A stretch of DNA of 64,000 nucleotides, taken from contig NC_067205.1 of NCBI RefSeq assembly GCF_026262505.1, positions 14,632,001-14,696,000 on the forward strand, given 5' to 3'. The DNA comes from Trichomonas vaginalis G3 (lineage: Eukaryota > Parabasalia > Trichomonadida > Trichomonadidae). A model generated the notes under the pieces. The model was not told where the DNA came from, did not search any database, and saw nothing but the letters and a program-made list of their open reading frames with translations. Position 1 is the stretch's first letter. The number at the start of each line of letters is the position of its first letter. Made by a program: the position numbers and the translations under genes. Shown in pieces: positions 17,933 to 26,644 of this stretch.

Positions 17933-18757
17933 CTATGGAGTCCCGTCAGCAGCTTTTATAAGATATCCATTACCTTGCGTAGAGTCTACGATATAATAAT
18001 TTCGACTTAACCTTAAACGTTTCTTTGTCAACGGTTTGTCGTCAAGAACTACACGAACTTTTGTTCCAGGAATGAGAGTAAATTGTGTTGAATTTCTGAT
18101 ATTTTGTGTTTGACTTCGTTTCTTTTGTATATACTTTTCTTCTTGTTGTTGTGTCATTGAATTTGGTGTATGTCCTGTTGTAGAATGTGTTGAGGAATTG
18201 TAAACTTCGATGAAATGTTTCATTGTTTCTTCGGTAAAGTCTCGCTCTTGATTTAAATCTCTGAGAGTCCTTATGAAGCGGTTAATGATACCGAGTATGT
18301 TATGGTTATGGTCTTCAGTAGTGTAGTGAGTTATGTTATGCTTAATGAGAAATTCTGTGATTTCGTTGCTGAGGTATGCACCGTCTTGGTCTGATGTTAA
18401 AATACTTGGGCTATGTTCTGCTACAAACTTTTGTAAAACTCTTAACACTTCATGAGTTCCTTTATTTCTCATTATATACGCAAAAGCTTTGCGAGTGTTA
18501 ACATTAATGAAGATGAGGAATGGTTTATGTCCTCCTTTTCTGCTTTGAATGAGAGTGTCAAATTGGTATGCGTCAGGAGTGTTGGAGTAAATTGGTAAAA
18601 AGTAGTCGTAAGGATTTATTTTTGTTTGATGTACAACATTTTTGTCAAAGAACCTTTTCACTTCAGCTCTGTTAGTAAATCCCGAACTCTTTGCAGCTTC
18701 ATTGAATTTCTTAAAAGACCTCCATGGATGTTGTTCGAATACTTCTTTCAAGCTCAT
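17933..18757 (-). CDS. Maverick integrase, DDE (rve-like) core
   Basis: The retroviral-integrase core is recognisable: YQFDTLI (D67), LTSDQDGAY (D123), and NHNILGIINRFIRTLRD, where position 159 lies 35 residues after D123 and should be the catalytic Glu but is Asn. The surrounding RTLRD motif confirms the alignment. The frame stops after KAADGTP, and its chromodomain-like tail continues in another frame (17670-17855). The enzyme would insert the element. The frameshift and the missing Glu suggest it is inactive, unless Asn is usual in this subfamily. Confidence 0.85.
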   Translation of the reverse strand: MSLKEVFEQHPWRSFKKFNEAAKSSGFTNRAEVKRFFDKNVVHQTKINPYDYFLPIYSNTPDAYQFDTLIQSRKGGHKPFLIFINVNTRKAFAYIMRNKGTHEVLRVLQKFVAEHSPSILTSDQDGAYLSNEITEFLIKHNITHYTTEDHNHNILGIINRFIRTLRDLNQERDFTEETMKHFIEVYNSSTHSTTGHTPNSMTQQQEEKYIQKKRSQTQNIRNSTQFTLIPGTKVRVVLDDKPLTKKRLRLSRNYYIVDSTQGNGYLIKAADGTP

Positions 18758-18776
18758 TTATGTAAAGTTAAAGATT

Positions 18777-21700
18777 TTAACCAACTCGTATCCAAGCGTG
18801 CATTGTTATATAAGGAGGCATATAATCTTTTCCATTACCTGCTGGGTCTGTAATACCAGCTACAACATGTGTATGATTTCCTGCAGTTCCACAGAAAATA
18901 CCTGTGCTAACATCTTTGGGGTCATCTGAGATATCATATCTATTCATTCCCTGTCTATTCGAACCCGCTGCAAGATTTATATAACCTCTTTTTGTTATTG
19001 AATGTGAATGGTTTCCTTCCACAGATGTTCTTCCACTGAACCTATGCATATGTGAAGGAAGGTTTTCAATACCTATTTTCTTTGAACCTCCCATCTTCAT
19101 TGACTGCGTATTAGTGTAGAATGGAAAACTGTCAACTATTTCATACCATCTACCACCAAATAAAGTGTTTGGATTTATTGGATTCATAGACGTATAAACA
19201 GCTCCTATAGGATATATTAAATCATATATGCTCATAACTCTATAAACATATTCTAAAGAACTTATGTCATTAAATACCATTTGGAATGTATCTCCCGGAT
19301 GAAATGTTGCATTTGTTCCACTTTTATAATGTAATGTTAGTTCAATAGAATTATCCAAGAAAAATTCAAAAGTATCTGGTTGAAGACCTCTAACAAATTC
19401 AAATGGAGTTGCTGGTTCACCATTTATAATTTCTGTTGTAAATGTCATTGTATCTGGTTTCGAAAATTTCTTTGTTAGTTCTGTATCCACATAAGTTTTG
19501 TCGGCTTTACTGTCTAACATTGCTGGTAGTTCATATGCTTCAAAGTTTCTGGCATGACCTTCGATATTCCTGCAACTCTTATCTAAATTGTTAAGAGTAT
19601 CTTTTACGCTTGTACTCGGATTCTCTAAAGGTGCACTTGAACCCAAATCATAGTTCAATATTATGTCGTCTGCTCTAACAGTAGTGAAGGATTTATGTGT
19701 ATGATTTTTGTCGGCTTTACTGTCTAAAGAAGTTTGAAGTTCATTTATATCGGAGATATTGTGTTTATGAGATTTCAAAACTTTGTTCGTTGCGTCAAGT
19801 TCTGTTTTGTCAGCTTTACTTTTAATAGCATCTTCAAAAGTTATTTTTGACTTAACTCTCAAAGTAAATCTTGGTTCAACTAATACACCGTTAACAAAGA
19901 AGTATGAAGCATAAATTTCAGCGTTATAACCAAATGATTGTGGTGCTATACCTGTGTCATACTGTACAGTACAGTGTATGTCATAACCTTTAGCACGAAT
20001 GAATTTATATCTTCTTTCATTAACATTTTTCGTATTCACTTTTTCACCCTGTGTTAAATATCCATGATAGTCCGTTATAATCTGTTCATCAGAACTTATA
20101 TAATGAACATGGTTTTTGTCTGCTTTATTGTCTAAAGAAGTTTGAAGTTCATTTATATCGGAGATATTGTGTTTATGAGATTTCAAAACTTTGTTCGTTG
20201 CGTCAAGTTCATTTTTGTCCGCTTTACTATTTAATGTAGCTTGAAGTTCATTTATATCGGAGATATTGTGTTTATGTTCTTTATCTGCTTTTTCGGCTAA
20301 TTTCTCTTCTATCTCATTTATTTCAAGTTCATGCCTACCACCACCTCCCGAAGAAGTATTTTTCTTCAGCTCTTGAAGAACGTCCACTTCGCCATCTTTG
20401 GTGTCAATAATGAGACTTTGAGTTAAAACCTTTCCTGTCTTAATGGATGTTTGTAAAACTTCTTCTTCACCGTGTTCGGGGTCATGGTCGTCGTCATATC
20501 TTGTGAAATCAGAGATGTTGTCATACATTAAGCATATCTGTCTCAAAAGTTCTGCTATTTGGAATTGGAACGAAAGATATACAGAACTTTCATCATCTCC
20601 TAAAGTCAAGTCTGCTTTCTTAAGTATTTCTTGAATGTATGCAATGAGAACAGAGTACCTTGGAAAATATTCGAACAATATTTCATTAGCTGTTGGTTTT
20701 GGTGGTTCTTCTGGAGTTTCTGTTGTTTCAGTTCCTTCTGGAGTTTCTGTTGGAGTTTCTGCATCTCTTGACTTCAATGCTCTTGCTCTCAAAGACCTAA
20801 ATGTTAGAGCACCGGGTTTTACAAAGGACTTTATAAATGCTTTAATAGTTCCTGGTAAGTTATTGTTAGCATTAAGTAAGTTCCTTATGCTTCCATCATG
20901 TACGTCCATAGCACTATGTAAAAAATCTATACTTTTCTTGTAGTCAGCAATAGACTGACTGTGATTTTTTAAAGATTTGTCAATACCTTTAAGCCAATCT
21001 TCATGCATGTCTGATACTGAGCCAAGAATATCATTTGCTTCCTTTAGTGTATTTTGTGCTTTTCGTAAAGTATCCAATCCCGTACGTGCATTGTTTGCTA
21101 TACGTCTTACAGTATCTATTTGACTCCTTGTTTCTTGCATCCAACCAGATAAAGTTTTAATAGTATCCGAACCATTTGAAATGAAGTTCAAAGCATTTTT
21201 AACATCATCTAAAGCTTCTTCACCAAGTACTGCCCATATCTTTCCGATTTGGTATTGAAGAACTCCATATGAAGCAGCTGTTAAACCAGTATTTATAAGG
21301 TCCCATATCCATGATTTAGCAGTTTTTCCATCCTTTCCATCCTTTCCATCCAAACCGTTTTCGCCTTGAGGTCCTTGTATTCCTTGAGGTCCTTGTATTC
21401 CTTGAGGTCCTTGTATTCCTTGTGGTCCGGTGTCACCCTTCTCTCCTTTCAGTTCATCTTTATGTTCGTTATAATATTCTAATGTCATAAGGTGTACATC
21501 ATTACTGCTACCAGCAACTCCTAATATTTGTTTCTCATTCATGACTAAATTCTTTAGGCATTTAATGTTGTCGTCAAATCGAAAGCTCTTTAACAATTCA
21601 ATGAGAACATTCAGTACTTTCACTAATGAGGCATCTACTGTAGAATTTATATATTGCACCGTTCCATCATTTATGATAGGAACTTTACTTATTGTAATGA

Positions 21701-21863
21701 ATGGGTCATAAGTGTTAAAAGTATCGAAATCAATGACTTTTTTAGTTTTTCCATCGTCAATGACTAAATCATTGCCTTCAATGGTTAAAGTTGAGTTTTC
21801 GTTTACTAGTTCATGTGCTCTTCTTGCTTCATTTGTTTCATACGCATATGCAGCAATAGTCAT
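18777..21863 (-). CDS. Fibre protein: collagen-like repeats, KADK repeats and phage tail-collar tip (1028 aa)
   Basis: Residues about 140-181 form 14 Gly-X-Y triplets (GPQGIQGPQ...). Helical coiled-coil regions follow, then several copies of a unit like HKHNISDINELQTSLDSKAD. The last about 145 residues (from YPIGAVYTSMNPINP near 884) match the tail-collar/receptor-binding domain of phage short tail fibres, including HxH motifs (HMH, HSH, HTH) like the metal-binding ones of trimeric phage fibres. It is probably a trimeric attachment fibre of the virion. Element 2 carries a shorter, broken relative (58810-59851). It is divergent from the gene at 21881 with only 17 bp between. Confidence 0.85.
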   Translation of the reverse strand: MTIAAYAYETNEARRAHELVNENSTLTIEGNDLVIDDGKTKKVIDFDTFNTYDPFITISKVPIINDGTVQYINSTVDASLVKVLNVLIELLKSFRFDDNIKCLKNLVMNEKQILGVAGSSNDVHLMTLEYYNEHKDELKGEKGDTGPQGIQGPQGIQGPQGIQGPQGENGLDGKDGKDGKTAKSWIWDLINTGLTAASYGVLQYQIGKIWAVLGEEALDDVKNALNFISNGSDTIKTLSGWMQETRSQIDTVRRIANNARTGLDTLRKAQNTLKEANDILGSVSDMHEDWLKGIDKSLKNHSQSIADYKKSIDFLHSAMDVHDGSIRNLLNANNNLPGTIKAFIKSFVKPGALTFRSLRARALKSRDAETPTETPEGTETTETPEEPPKPTANEILFEYFPRYSVLIAYIQEILKKADLTLGDDESSVYLSFQFQIAELLRQICLMYDNISDFTRYDDDHDPEHGEEEVLQTSIKTGKVLTQSLIIDTKDGEVDVLQELKKNTSSGGGGRHELEINEIEEKLAEKADKEHKHNISDINELQATLNSKADKNELDATNKVLKSHKHNISDINELQTSLDNKADKNHVHYISSDEQIITDYHGYLTQGEKVNTKNVNERRYKFIRAKGYDIHCTVQYDTGIAPQSFGYNAEIYASYFFVNGVLVEPRFTLRVKSKITFEDAIKSKADKTELDATNKVLKSHKHNISDINELQTSLDSKADKNHTHKSFTTVRADDIILNYDLGSSAPLENPSTSVKDTLNNLDKSCRNIEGHARNFEAYELPAMLDSKADKTYVDTELTKKFSKPDTMTFTTEIINGEPATPFEFVRGLQPDTFEFFLDNSIELTLHYKSGTNATFHPGDTFQMVFNDISSLEYVYRVMSIYDLIYPIGAVYTSMNPINPNTLFGGRWYEIVDSFPFYTNTQSMKMGGSKKIGIENLPSHMHRFSGRTSVEGNHSHSITKRGYINLAAGSNRQGMNRYDISDDPKDVSTGIFCGTAGNHTHVVAGITDPAGNGKDYMPPYITMHAWIRVG

Positions 21864-21880
21864 ATTTTAATGAGAATAAA

Positions 21881-22657
21881 ATGTTGTTCTATTTGCAAAG
21901 TACTGACCCAAACGAATACGGAACAGTAAAGCTACAAACAAACTTAGGTCTTCAGAATGAAGCGCTTGCTTTCAGAGTTGTTGACTTCAATACTATCGCA
22001 ACTTTTGTCATAACAGATGAAACAGATTTCATGGAGTTTGAAATAGATGGAAAGAAGCATGAAATAAGATTTCACAATAATGTAGAATATAAGATGGAAA
22101 CATTAGCTGGAGTGTTAAATGCGCTCATAAATACTACAATAAACAAGGAGAACGAAGAAAACTTAATGAATGTTAAACTTATTGCAGGAGTTTTGAAGTT
22201 CAGTTATGCGAAGGAGTTTAAGATAACACGAATGAGTCATAGAGTTCAATTGCTTCTGGGAGCATACCATATGACATTTCCTTTGAAAAGTATTGACAAA
22301 ACGATTGAGATGAAATCTGTTCCATACGTATGTTATGGCAATTGTTTATACATTGAGTCAAAAATAGCTAATGTCACAGGTATTTCAGGAGTTAATAGTA
22401 AAGGTTCAGTAGAATATAAGTCTTTCTGTTATGAAGTAAATTCAATGTTCATTCCAAACGTTCCTGTCATAGCAACTCATTTAGGTAAATGGGTTCGCAT
22501 TAGTCCTCATAATTTGAAAGACATGCAATTCAGACTAGTTGACTTTCAAGGAGAGCCTGTAGAACTGAAGGCACCAGTGCGAATGACTGTTGAAGTAGAC
22601 TTTTTAGAAAATATTAAATGCAACAGCTTACAAGAGAACTCAGAGCTAAAAATATAA
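21881..22657 (+). CDS. LLG-motif minor capsid/penton-like protein (258 aa)
   Basis: The motif SHRVQLLLGAYHMTF (about residues 123-137) followed by GNCLYIESKI recalls the LLGF-type motif of animal Maverick minor capsid proteins. The C-terminal LKDMQFRLVDF segment matches LSNIKFRITDL encoded at the end of the split gene at 58077-58785 of element 2, so both elements have this gene. Strands predominate and no catalytic motif is visible. Penton or minor capsid is an inference from family resemblance and neighbourhood. Confidence 0.6.
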   Translation: MLFYLQSTDPNEYGTVKLQTNLGLQNEALAFRVVDFNTIATFVITDETDFMEFEIDGKKHEIRFHNNVEYKMETLAGVLNALINTTINKENEENLMNVKLIAGVLKFSYAKEFKITRMSHRVQLLLGAYHMTFPLKSIDKTIEMKSVPYVCYGNCLYIESKIANVTGISGVNSKGSVEYKSFCYEVNSMFIPNVPVIATHLGKWVRISPHNLKDMQFRLVDFQGEPVELKAPVRMTVEVDFLENIKCNSLQENSELKI

Positions 22658-22890
22658 AGTATGAATGTTATGTATTAGGTCATGAACTTTGGTTGTTGCT
22701 GTTTGATGAAACAAATGAGTTAGTTATGTCAGTCAAGAGAACAGAAAAAGGCGTCAAAGGCGCCGAGCGCAAAGCGCTATATTGTGTTAGTGAGAACTGC
22801 ACCAAGTCAATAAGATTAGGTTTGCATTATGAAGATGAGTTCGATACTGTTGAAGAAGTTTTGGATAGATATTACAAATTGCTAACTTGA
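22618..22890 (+). CDS. Small protein with an in-frame double-hairpin insert (90 aa)
   Basis: The ATG lies 40 bp inside the end of the preceding gene, suggesting tight coupling. The product has a hydrophobic beta-like part (YVLGHELWLLLFDETNELVM) and an acidic C-terminus. The middle codons (GVKGAERKA) are encoded by a GC-rich double hairpin at 22750-22778, probably an insertion that preserved the frame. No family was recognised. Confidence 0.55.
   Translation: MQQLTRELRAKNIKYECYVLGHELWLLLFDETNELVMSVKRTEKGVKGAERKALYCVSENCTKSIRLGLHYEDEFDTVEEVLDRYYKLLT
22750..22778. repeat. GC-rich double-hairpin mini-element inside a gene
   Basis: GGCG...CGCC (22750-22764) and AGCGCAAAGCGCT (22766-22778) lie in frame in the 90-aa gene. 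Confidence 0.6.
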
Positions 22891-22906
22891 AATTTTTTTG
22901 ACTAAC

Positions 22907-22939
22907 GGCGCAAAGCGCCAAGATGGGCTCAAAGAGCCC
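22907..22939. repeat. GC-rich double-hairpin mini-element between convergent genes
   Basis: GGCGCAAAGCGCC (22907-22919) and GGGCTCAAAGAGCCC (22925-22939) are joined by AAGAT. A near copy lies at 23422-23454 inside the neighbouring gene. Confidence 0.75.
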
Positions 22940-22950
22940 TCCTGACTGCT

Positions 22951-23601
22951 TTAATTTACTAAAACATATTTCAAACATAATTTATATTCTGTTGAAAGTT
23001 TTGTATACTCGTTCGAATATTTATACTTAAACTCAACTCCTGGAGTACCTGGTATTTCAATGATGCGGATGTTACCTATTTTCATGAATGGTGGCGTTTG
23101 ACCACAGCATTCGATTTCAGGGTCGAGATAGTCAATGACACATTGTTTCCCTGTTATTCGTGATATAACATTTTCAAGGTCCTCCTTTGTTAGAATTATT
23201 TGGTTCTTGCTTATAAGATTTGTCAAAAGCTTCTTATCGTCTTTGAGTAAGATAGTTTGATATAACTGAAGAAGGTAATGGTCTACGTTATCTGAAGGAT
23301 TTGTTTGAACATTTGTGTAAGGGTTGTCGTTGGCTTCTCTTGAAAGAATTTGGTCCAGTGGTGGATACTCTAACTTAACATCTGATGTAGCGTTAGCGTT
23401 TGAAGCTGAGTTTAAATTCACGGCGCCATGCGCCAAGATGGGCTCTTTGAGCCCTCCCGACTTAAGTTCTGGTTCTTTTTCTTTCAAACACTCCGAACTA
23501 TAGTTCTTTATGACAATATTGTTTGTCGTTCGTGAGTCAACATTTGATGTTGGTTCAATTGGAACATTAACGGCACCAGCTAAGATGGATTTGCTTCTCA
23601 T
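22951..23601 (-). CDS. CCG-motif virion-module protein (216 aa)
   Basis: The C-terminal half, with ECCGQTPPFMKIGNIRIIEI and a final NEYTKLSTEYKLCLK segment, matches the element 2 protein at 56910-57581 (SCCGTVAKINPIKDISTIKI), so it belongs to the core shared by both elements. The N-terminal half is low-complexity and contains GGLKEPILAHGAVN, encoded by a GC-rich double hairpin (23422-23454), plus a degenerate echo (SILAGAVNVPI) near the start. The function is unknown; it lies next to the packaging ATPase in element 1 and close downstream of it in element 2. Confidence 0.65.
   Translation of the reverse strand: MRSKSILAGAVNVPIEPTSNVDSRTTNNIVIKNYSSECLKEKEPELKSGGLKEPILAHGAVNLNSASNANATSDVKLEYPPLDQILSREANDNPYTNVQTNPSDNVDHYLLQLYQTILLKDDKKLLTNLISKNQIILTKEDLENVISRITGKQCVIDYLDPEIECCGQTPPFMKIGNIRIIEIPGTPGVEFKYKYSNEYTKLSTEYKLCLKYVLVN
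23422..23454. repeat. GC-rich double-hairpin mini-element inside a gene
   Basis: GGCGCCATGCGCC (23422-23434) and GGGCTCTTTGAGCCC (23440-23454) are joined by AAGAT, nearly identical to the intergenic copy at 22907-22939. It is translated in frame in the 216-aa protein. Confidence 0.75.
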
Positions 23602-23626
23602 TTCATATAGAATAAAAACCTTTTAT

Positions 23627-24028
23627 ATGTATGAAATGAACAATATACTCGACAAGGGTTTGAATGTAAAGCTAACGAATGAAAATATTGTTGAATTCAC
23701 TGAGACAGGTGCTGTGTATAAAGATGTAGAACTACTGAACAAAAGAGCTAAGGGAAGAAGCAGGAACATGAACAAAGGGTGGAAGCCTATAAAAATTTAT
23801 GTCAATGATGGCTCAGGAGGTTCAAACATAAAGTATGCAGAAAGTTATAGAGTTTATGCGCTAAAAGGTGAAAAGCCTTCATTTAAGAACAGCTATTCTA
23901 ACGCATATCCTCAAAAGTTAACGGATGGGGAAGTGGATGATATGAATGACAGCAAAAATATTAACAGAAATGGCGACAGAGATGCATGGAATTTGTTTAC
24001 CATCAGTCAATTGAAGGTTAAACTTTAA
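23627..24028 (+). CDS. Hypothetical protein (133 aa)
   Basis: I start at ATG 23627; a second in-frame ATG at 23636 is equally possible. The frame is open further upstream but there it runs antisense to the neighbouring gene. The product is basic and Asn/Gly-rich (GSGGSNIKYAESYRVYALKG) with no membrane segment. It ends 4 bp inside the convergent ATPase gene. No family was recognised. Confidence 0.55.
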   Translation: MYEMNNILDKGLNVKLTNENIVEFTETGAVYKDVELLNKRAKGRSRNMNKGWKPIKIYVNDGSGGSNIKYAESYRVYALKGEKPSFKNSYSNAYPQKLTDGEVDDMNDSKNINRNGDRDAWNLFTISQLKVKL

Positions 24029-24912
24029 AACAATGTTGGTCGTTCCCATGGAATATTTTTGACTTTAATGGTATTAGTCATGATATGAATCTCAAGGTAT
24101 GAACGAGGAGAGATGAGAGACTTATATGCTTCCCAAATTTCTTCAAAAGGTAATGTTATACCTGACTGTTTCCAAATGAGTTCAATATCATAGCGTGAGA
24201 AACCTTGAAAGATAACGAAGTCAGTTATGAGACGTTTTATGTTTAAAGCTAAAAACCTCCATGTTTGCATAAGTATTGCTACAGTTAAGTGGTAATGTCT
24301 GACTTTAGTAATGATGTTAGCTAATGGTGAGTCAGGCTTTGACACTAAACCTTTTCCGGCGAAGTCGTCGCAAACGAGCAGAGTGTTTGAAGGATACTTT
24401 TTGAAGGGGTATTTTGAAAGTTTTGACAGAATGTAGTTTGTAAGTCGTTTCATATCGTAAACTCCTGAGTATTGACGTAAGTGGTGTTTGTCAATAATTC
24501 TTTCCATCTCTTCTGAAGTCTTTTGCATTCCTGACTGTATAAATTCAACGATGGCATAATATTTCCTCTTACGTCGAATGTAACGTTGAAGAAATTCAAT
24601 GAGTTCGCTATCTGGAACTTTAACGACAGAGGCTTGAACTTTTGACATAAATGTTTTCGCTGTTGAGTCCATAGAGTCTGAAGTTGCTGATATAATGATT
24701 TGGTCATAATATGAATCTTGACCTAAACGCTCTGTTATGAGTATATGACGAATGAGGTTAAATGTCTTACCTGACCCCATCTTTCCACAATAGAAATAAA
24801 CACCATTTGAACAGAACTCATAGTCCTTACTGAAAGGAAGAATAAGAGAAGAGTTAAGTTTGTCTGTAGTTTCATTCATGTCTTCATCTACGTCATGTAT
24901 TAAATGCTTCAT
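24025..24912 (-). CDS. FtsK/HerA-type genome-packaging ATPase (295 aa)
   Basis: Walker A is GKMGSGKT (residues 43-50) and Walker B NTLLVCDDFAGKG (D182, D183). A polar sensor region, MQTWRFLALNIKRLITDFVI, and the following GFSRYDIELIW match the element 2 ATPase (GFSRQQLNVML). The length is typical of Maverick packaging ATPases, which pump the genome into the capsid. It diverges from the capsid-like gene at 24929. No key residue is missing, so this gene looks intact. Confidence 0.9.
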   Translation of the reverse strand: MKHLIHDVDEDMNETTDKLNSSLILPFSKDYEFCSNGVYFYCGKMGSGKTFNLIRHILITERLGQDSYYDQIIISATSDSMDSTAKTFMSKVQASVVKVPDSELIEFLQRYIRRKRKYYAIVEFIQSGMQKTSEEMERIIDKHHLRQYSGVYDMKRLTNYILSKLSKYPFKKYPSNTLLVCDDFAGKGLVSKPDSPLANIITKVRHYHLTVAILMQTWRFLALNIKRLITDFVIFQGFSRYDIELIWKQSGITLPFEEIWEAYKSLISPRSYLEIHIMTNTIKVKNIPWERPTLF

Positions 24913-24928
24913 TTTATCTCCATTAAAA

Positions 24929-25810
24929 ATGCAAGTCAGAAATATTCAGAACATAGCACCGAGTCTAACTGACAAGAGTATAAAGATATACTATGAACAC
25001 GTTATGATGAAACCAACCAAAATTCAAGAAAGTCAGTATACTTATGAATATCCAAGACACTGGGTAGAGTATGTAGGAGGTGAGAAAGCTATTGAAATAA
25101 GACAAGTTAGAAGTATTCCAGCAGGAAGGACAATATTATTGAAGAACTTTAATGTTTTGAGATATAATGATGAGACAAAGAAGCAAGATAGTTTTCCTAT
25201 TGCTGTGTATGTGAACCTAGACACAGGAGATGACATGAAAGTTTTTAACACAAAGCTTCAAACGGTAGTGAGAGAACAACTGACTGCGGAAGGACACCCA
25301 TTACCTTCAGAAGTTACCATAGCGTATAATTTTGAAACAAATGCAATAGATTTTAAAGTCGTCTCTGCAAAGAAGTCAGGTTTTACATTTAATGAAGCAG
25401 ATGTATATTCGAATGAAAACTTCAAAGCTATTGCATGGTTAGATAATGACGATTGCTTTAAGAAAATATTTAAATTCAGTGACTCAACGATGTCAATAGA
25501 TGACCTTCGTGGAATGTTACCATCGACGTTTACAGTAGAAGGTTCAGCAGGATTGCTTACAAGATTGTCAATTGGTGGTATTTGGTCTCGTGAGAACATT
25601 GTTATAAAATCCAGTATAAGTGAATTTGCTGAAGAATCTATATTATGTCTTTCAAACTATATGTATTCGCCGCCGAAGCATTATAGTATAACAAACTTTG
25701 TCAGTAAGTTTAATATAAGACTTGTTGAACCTTCTTCAATGAAAGATGTTGTGCTACCCAAAGACGGAAAGGATGGACTCATTATTGAGATGATTTTAAT
25801 AGCATATTAA
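24929..25810 (+). CDS. Capsid/penton-like structural protein, paralogue B (293 aa)
   Basis: I start at ATG 24929 because sequence upstream is antisense to the ATPase gene. The C-terminal GIWSRENIVIKSS, SPPKHYSITNF and LPKDGKDGLIIE match the 285-aa product at 8906-9763, so both derive from one ancestral structural gene. The protein is beta-rich with no enzymatic motif. Location beside the packaging ATPase supports a virion role such as minor capsid, penton or spike. Confidence 0.6.
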   Translation: MQVRNIQNIAPSLTDKSIKIYYEHVMMKPTKIQESQYTYEYPRHWVEYVGGEKAIEIRQVRSIPAGRTILLKNFNVLRYNDETKKQDSFPIAVYVNLDTGDDMKVFNTKLQTVVREQLTAEGHPLPSEVTIAYNFETNAIDFKVVSAKKSGFTFNEADVYSNENFKAIAWLDNDDCFKKIFKFSDSTMSIDDLRGMLPSTFTVEGSAGLLTRLSIGGIWSRENIVIKSSISEFAEESILCLSNYMYSPPKHYSITNFVSKFNIRLVEPSSMKDVVLPKDGKDGLIIEMILIAY

Positions 25811-25975
25811 ATGAGCTTGTTTTTAAAGGTCATTCATGATGAAATAACTGTTGTAGAAGATGTTAGCAATTGTTCAGACATTTTGAAGCGTATAGATGAG
25901 ATAAGAAAGAAGTTTATGAATGAGAATGTTTATGTTTCATTGACTTTTCCAGTAAAGAGAACTTTTATGAGATAA
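25811..25975 (+). CDS. Small hypothetical protein (54 aa)
   Basis: The ATG follows directly on the TAA of the preceding gene. The short product (MSLFLKVIHDEITVVEDVSN and on) has an acidic helix and ends in VKRTFMR. The tight spacing and lack of another use for this gap support a real gene. Function unknown. Confidence 0.5.
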   Translation: MSLFLKVIHDEITVVEDVSNCSDILKRIDEIRKKFMNENVYVSLTFPVKRTFMR

Positions 25976-26007
25976 TATTGAAGAGAGATGATTTTAATAT
26001 GGTGTAA

Positions 26008-26535
26008 ATGGTAGCTTGGGCAGCTTTAGGCGCAATGGGAACAAAAGCATTAGCATTTGGAGCAAAAGCACTTGGGGCTTATGACGCAGTAAATAAAATG
26101 AGTGGAGGAAGAGTTTCGAAGACATTAGATGCAAATAAAGGAAAGATTGGAGGCTGGGTTGCAAAGAAGTTAAGATTAAATAAAATAGGGCTCATAAATA
26201 AAGCATCCAATTTGGTTGCGACTGAGTCAGAAAATGCTTTAGGAAAGGACGATGAGTTTGCAAAACATGCAAAAGACTTTAATGACCAGATGAAAGGTGA
26301 AACAATGCATTTAAATAGAGTCGATGGAACTAAAGAAAATGTTTCTTCTCCACCAGTAGTTCTTCCGTATGGTCCCTATGGAATGTATGGAAACCCTTAC
26401 GAAAGACCATTTGACCCATTGACTGGTGGAAGTAACTGGTATCATTACGGACGAAGAAGAAAGACAGTTAAGCTGGAGACAGACGTGAAGAAAGCAACTA
26501 AAAAGAAACCAAGGAAGAGAGTTATAAAGCAATGA
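26008..26535 (+). CDS. Gly/Ala-rich amphipathic, basic-tailed virion-like protein (175 aa)
   Basis: The N-terminus (VAWAALGAMGTKALAFGAKA) is a Gly/Ala-rich amphipathic segment like membrane-active parts of non-enveloped virus minor proteins. The middle has a Tyr/Pro/Gly-rich run (PYGPYGMYGNPYERPF) and the C-terminus is strongly basic (KKATKKKPRKRVIKQ). A virion-interior protein that contacts DNA and may disrupt membranes is an inference from composition, by analogy with adenovirus protein VI. It is the last gene before the right terminal repeat. Confidence 0.55.
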   Translation: MVAWAALGAMGTKALAFGAKALGAYDAVNKMSGGRVSKTLDANKGKIGGWVAKKLRLNKIGLINKASNLVATESENALGKDDEFAKHAKDFNDQMKGETMHLNRVDGTKENVSSPPVVLPYGPYGMYGNPYERPFDPLTGGSNWYHYGRRRKTVKLETDVKKATKKKPRKRVIKQ

Positions 26536-26644
26536 ATTCAACATGGTTAGAAAAGAGGTTAGAAAACGTGTTAGATCTAACATTCTAACATAAACATTAT
26601 TTTTGTGCTATGTTTTCATACGTGTGAGGGTGGTGATATCATTA

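Noticed and set aside
22787-22978. 63-codon minus-strand frame containing GGLFEPILALCAV
   Set aside because: It is the translation of the double-hairpin element at 22907-22939 plus antisense of the 90-aa gene. Its likeness to part of the 216-aa protein reflects the repeated DNA, not a gene.
5747-26535. A Maverick cysteine protease (adenain-like) gene
   Set aside because: I looked for a His-Asp/Glu-Gln-Cys pattern in the unassigned proteins of element 1 and found no convincing candidate. It may be absent or too diverged to see by eye.
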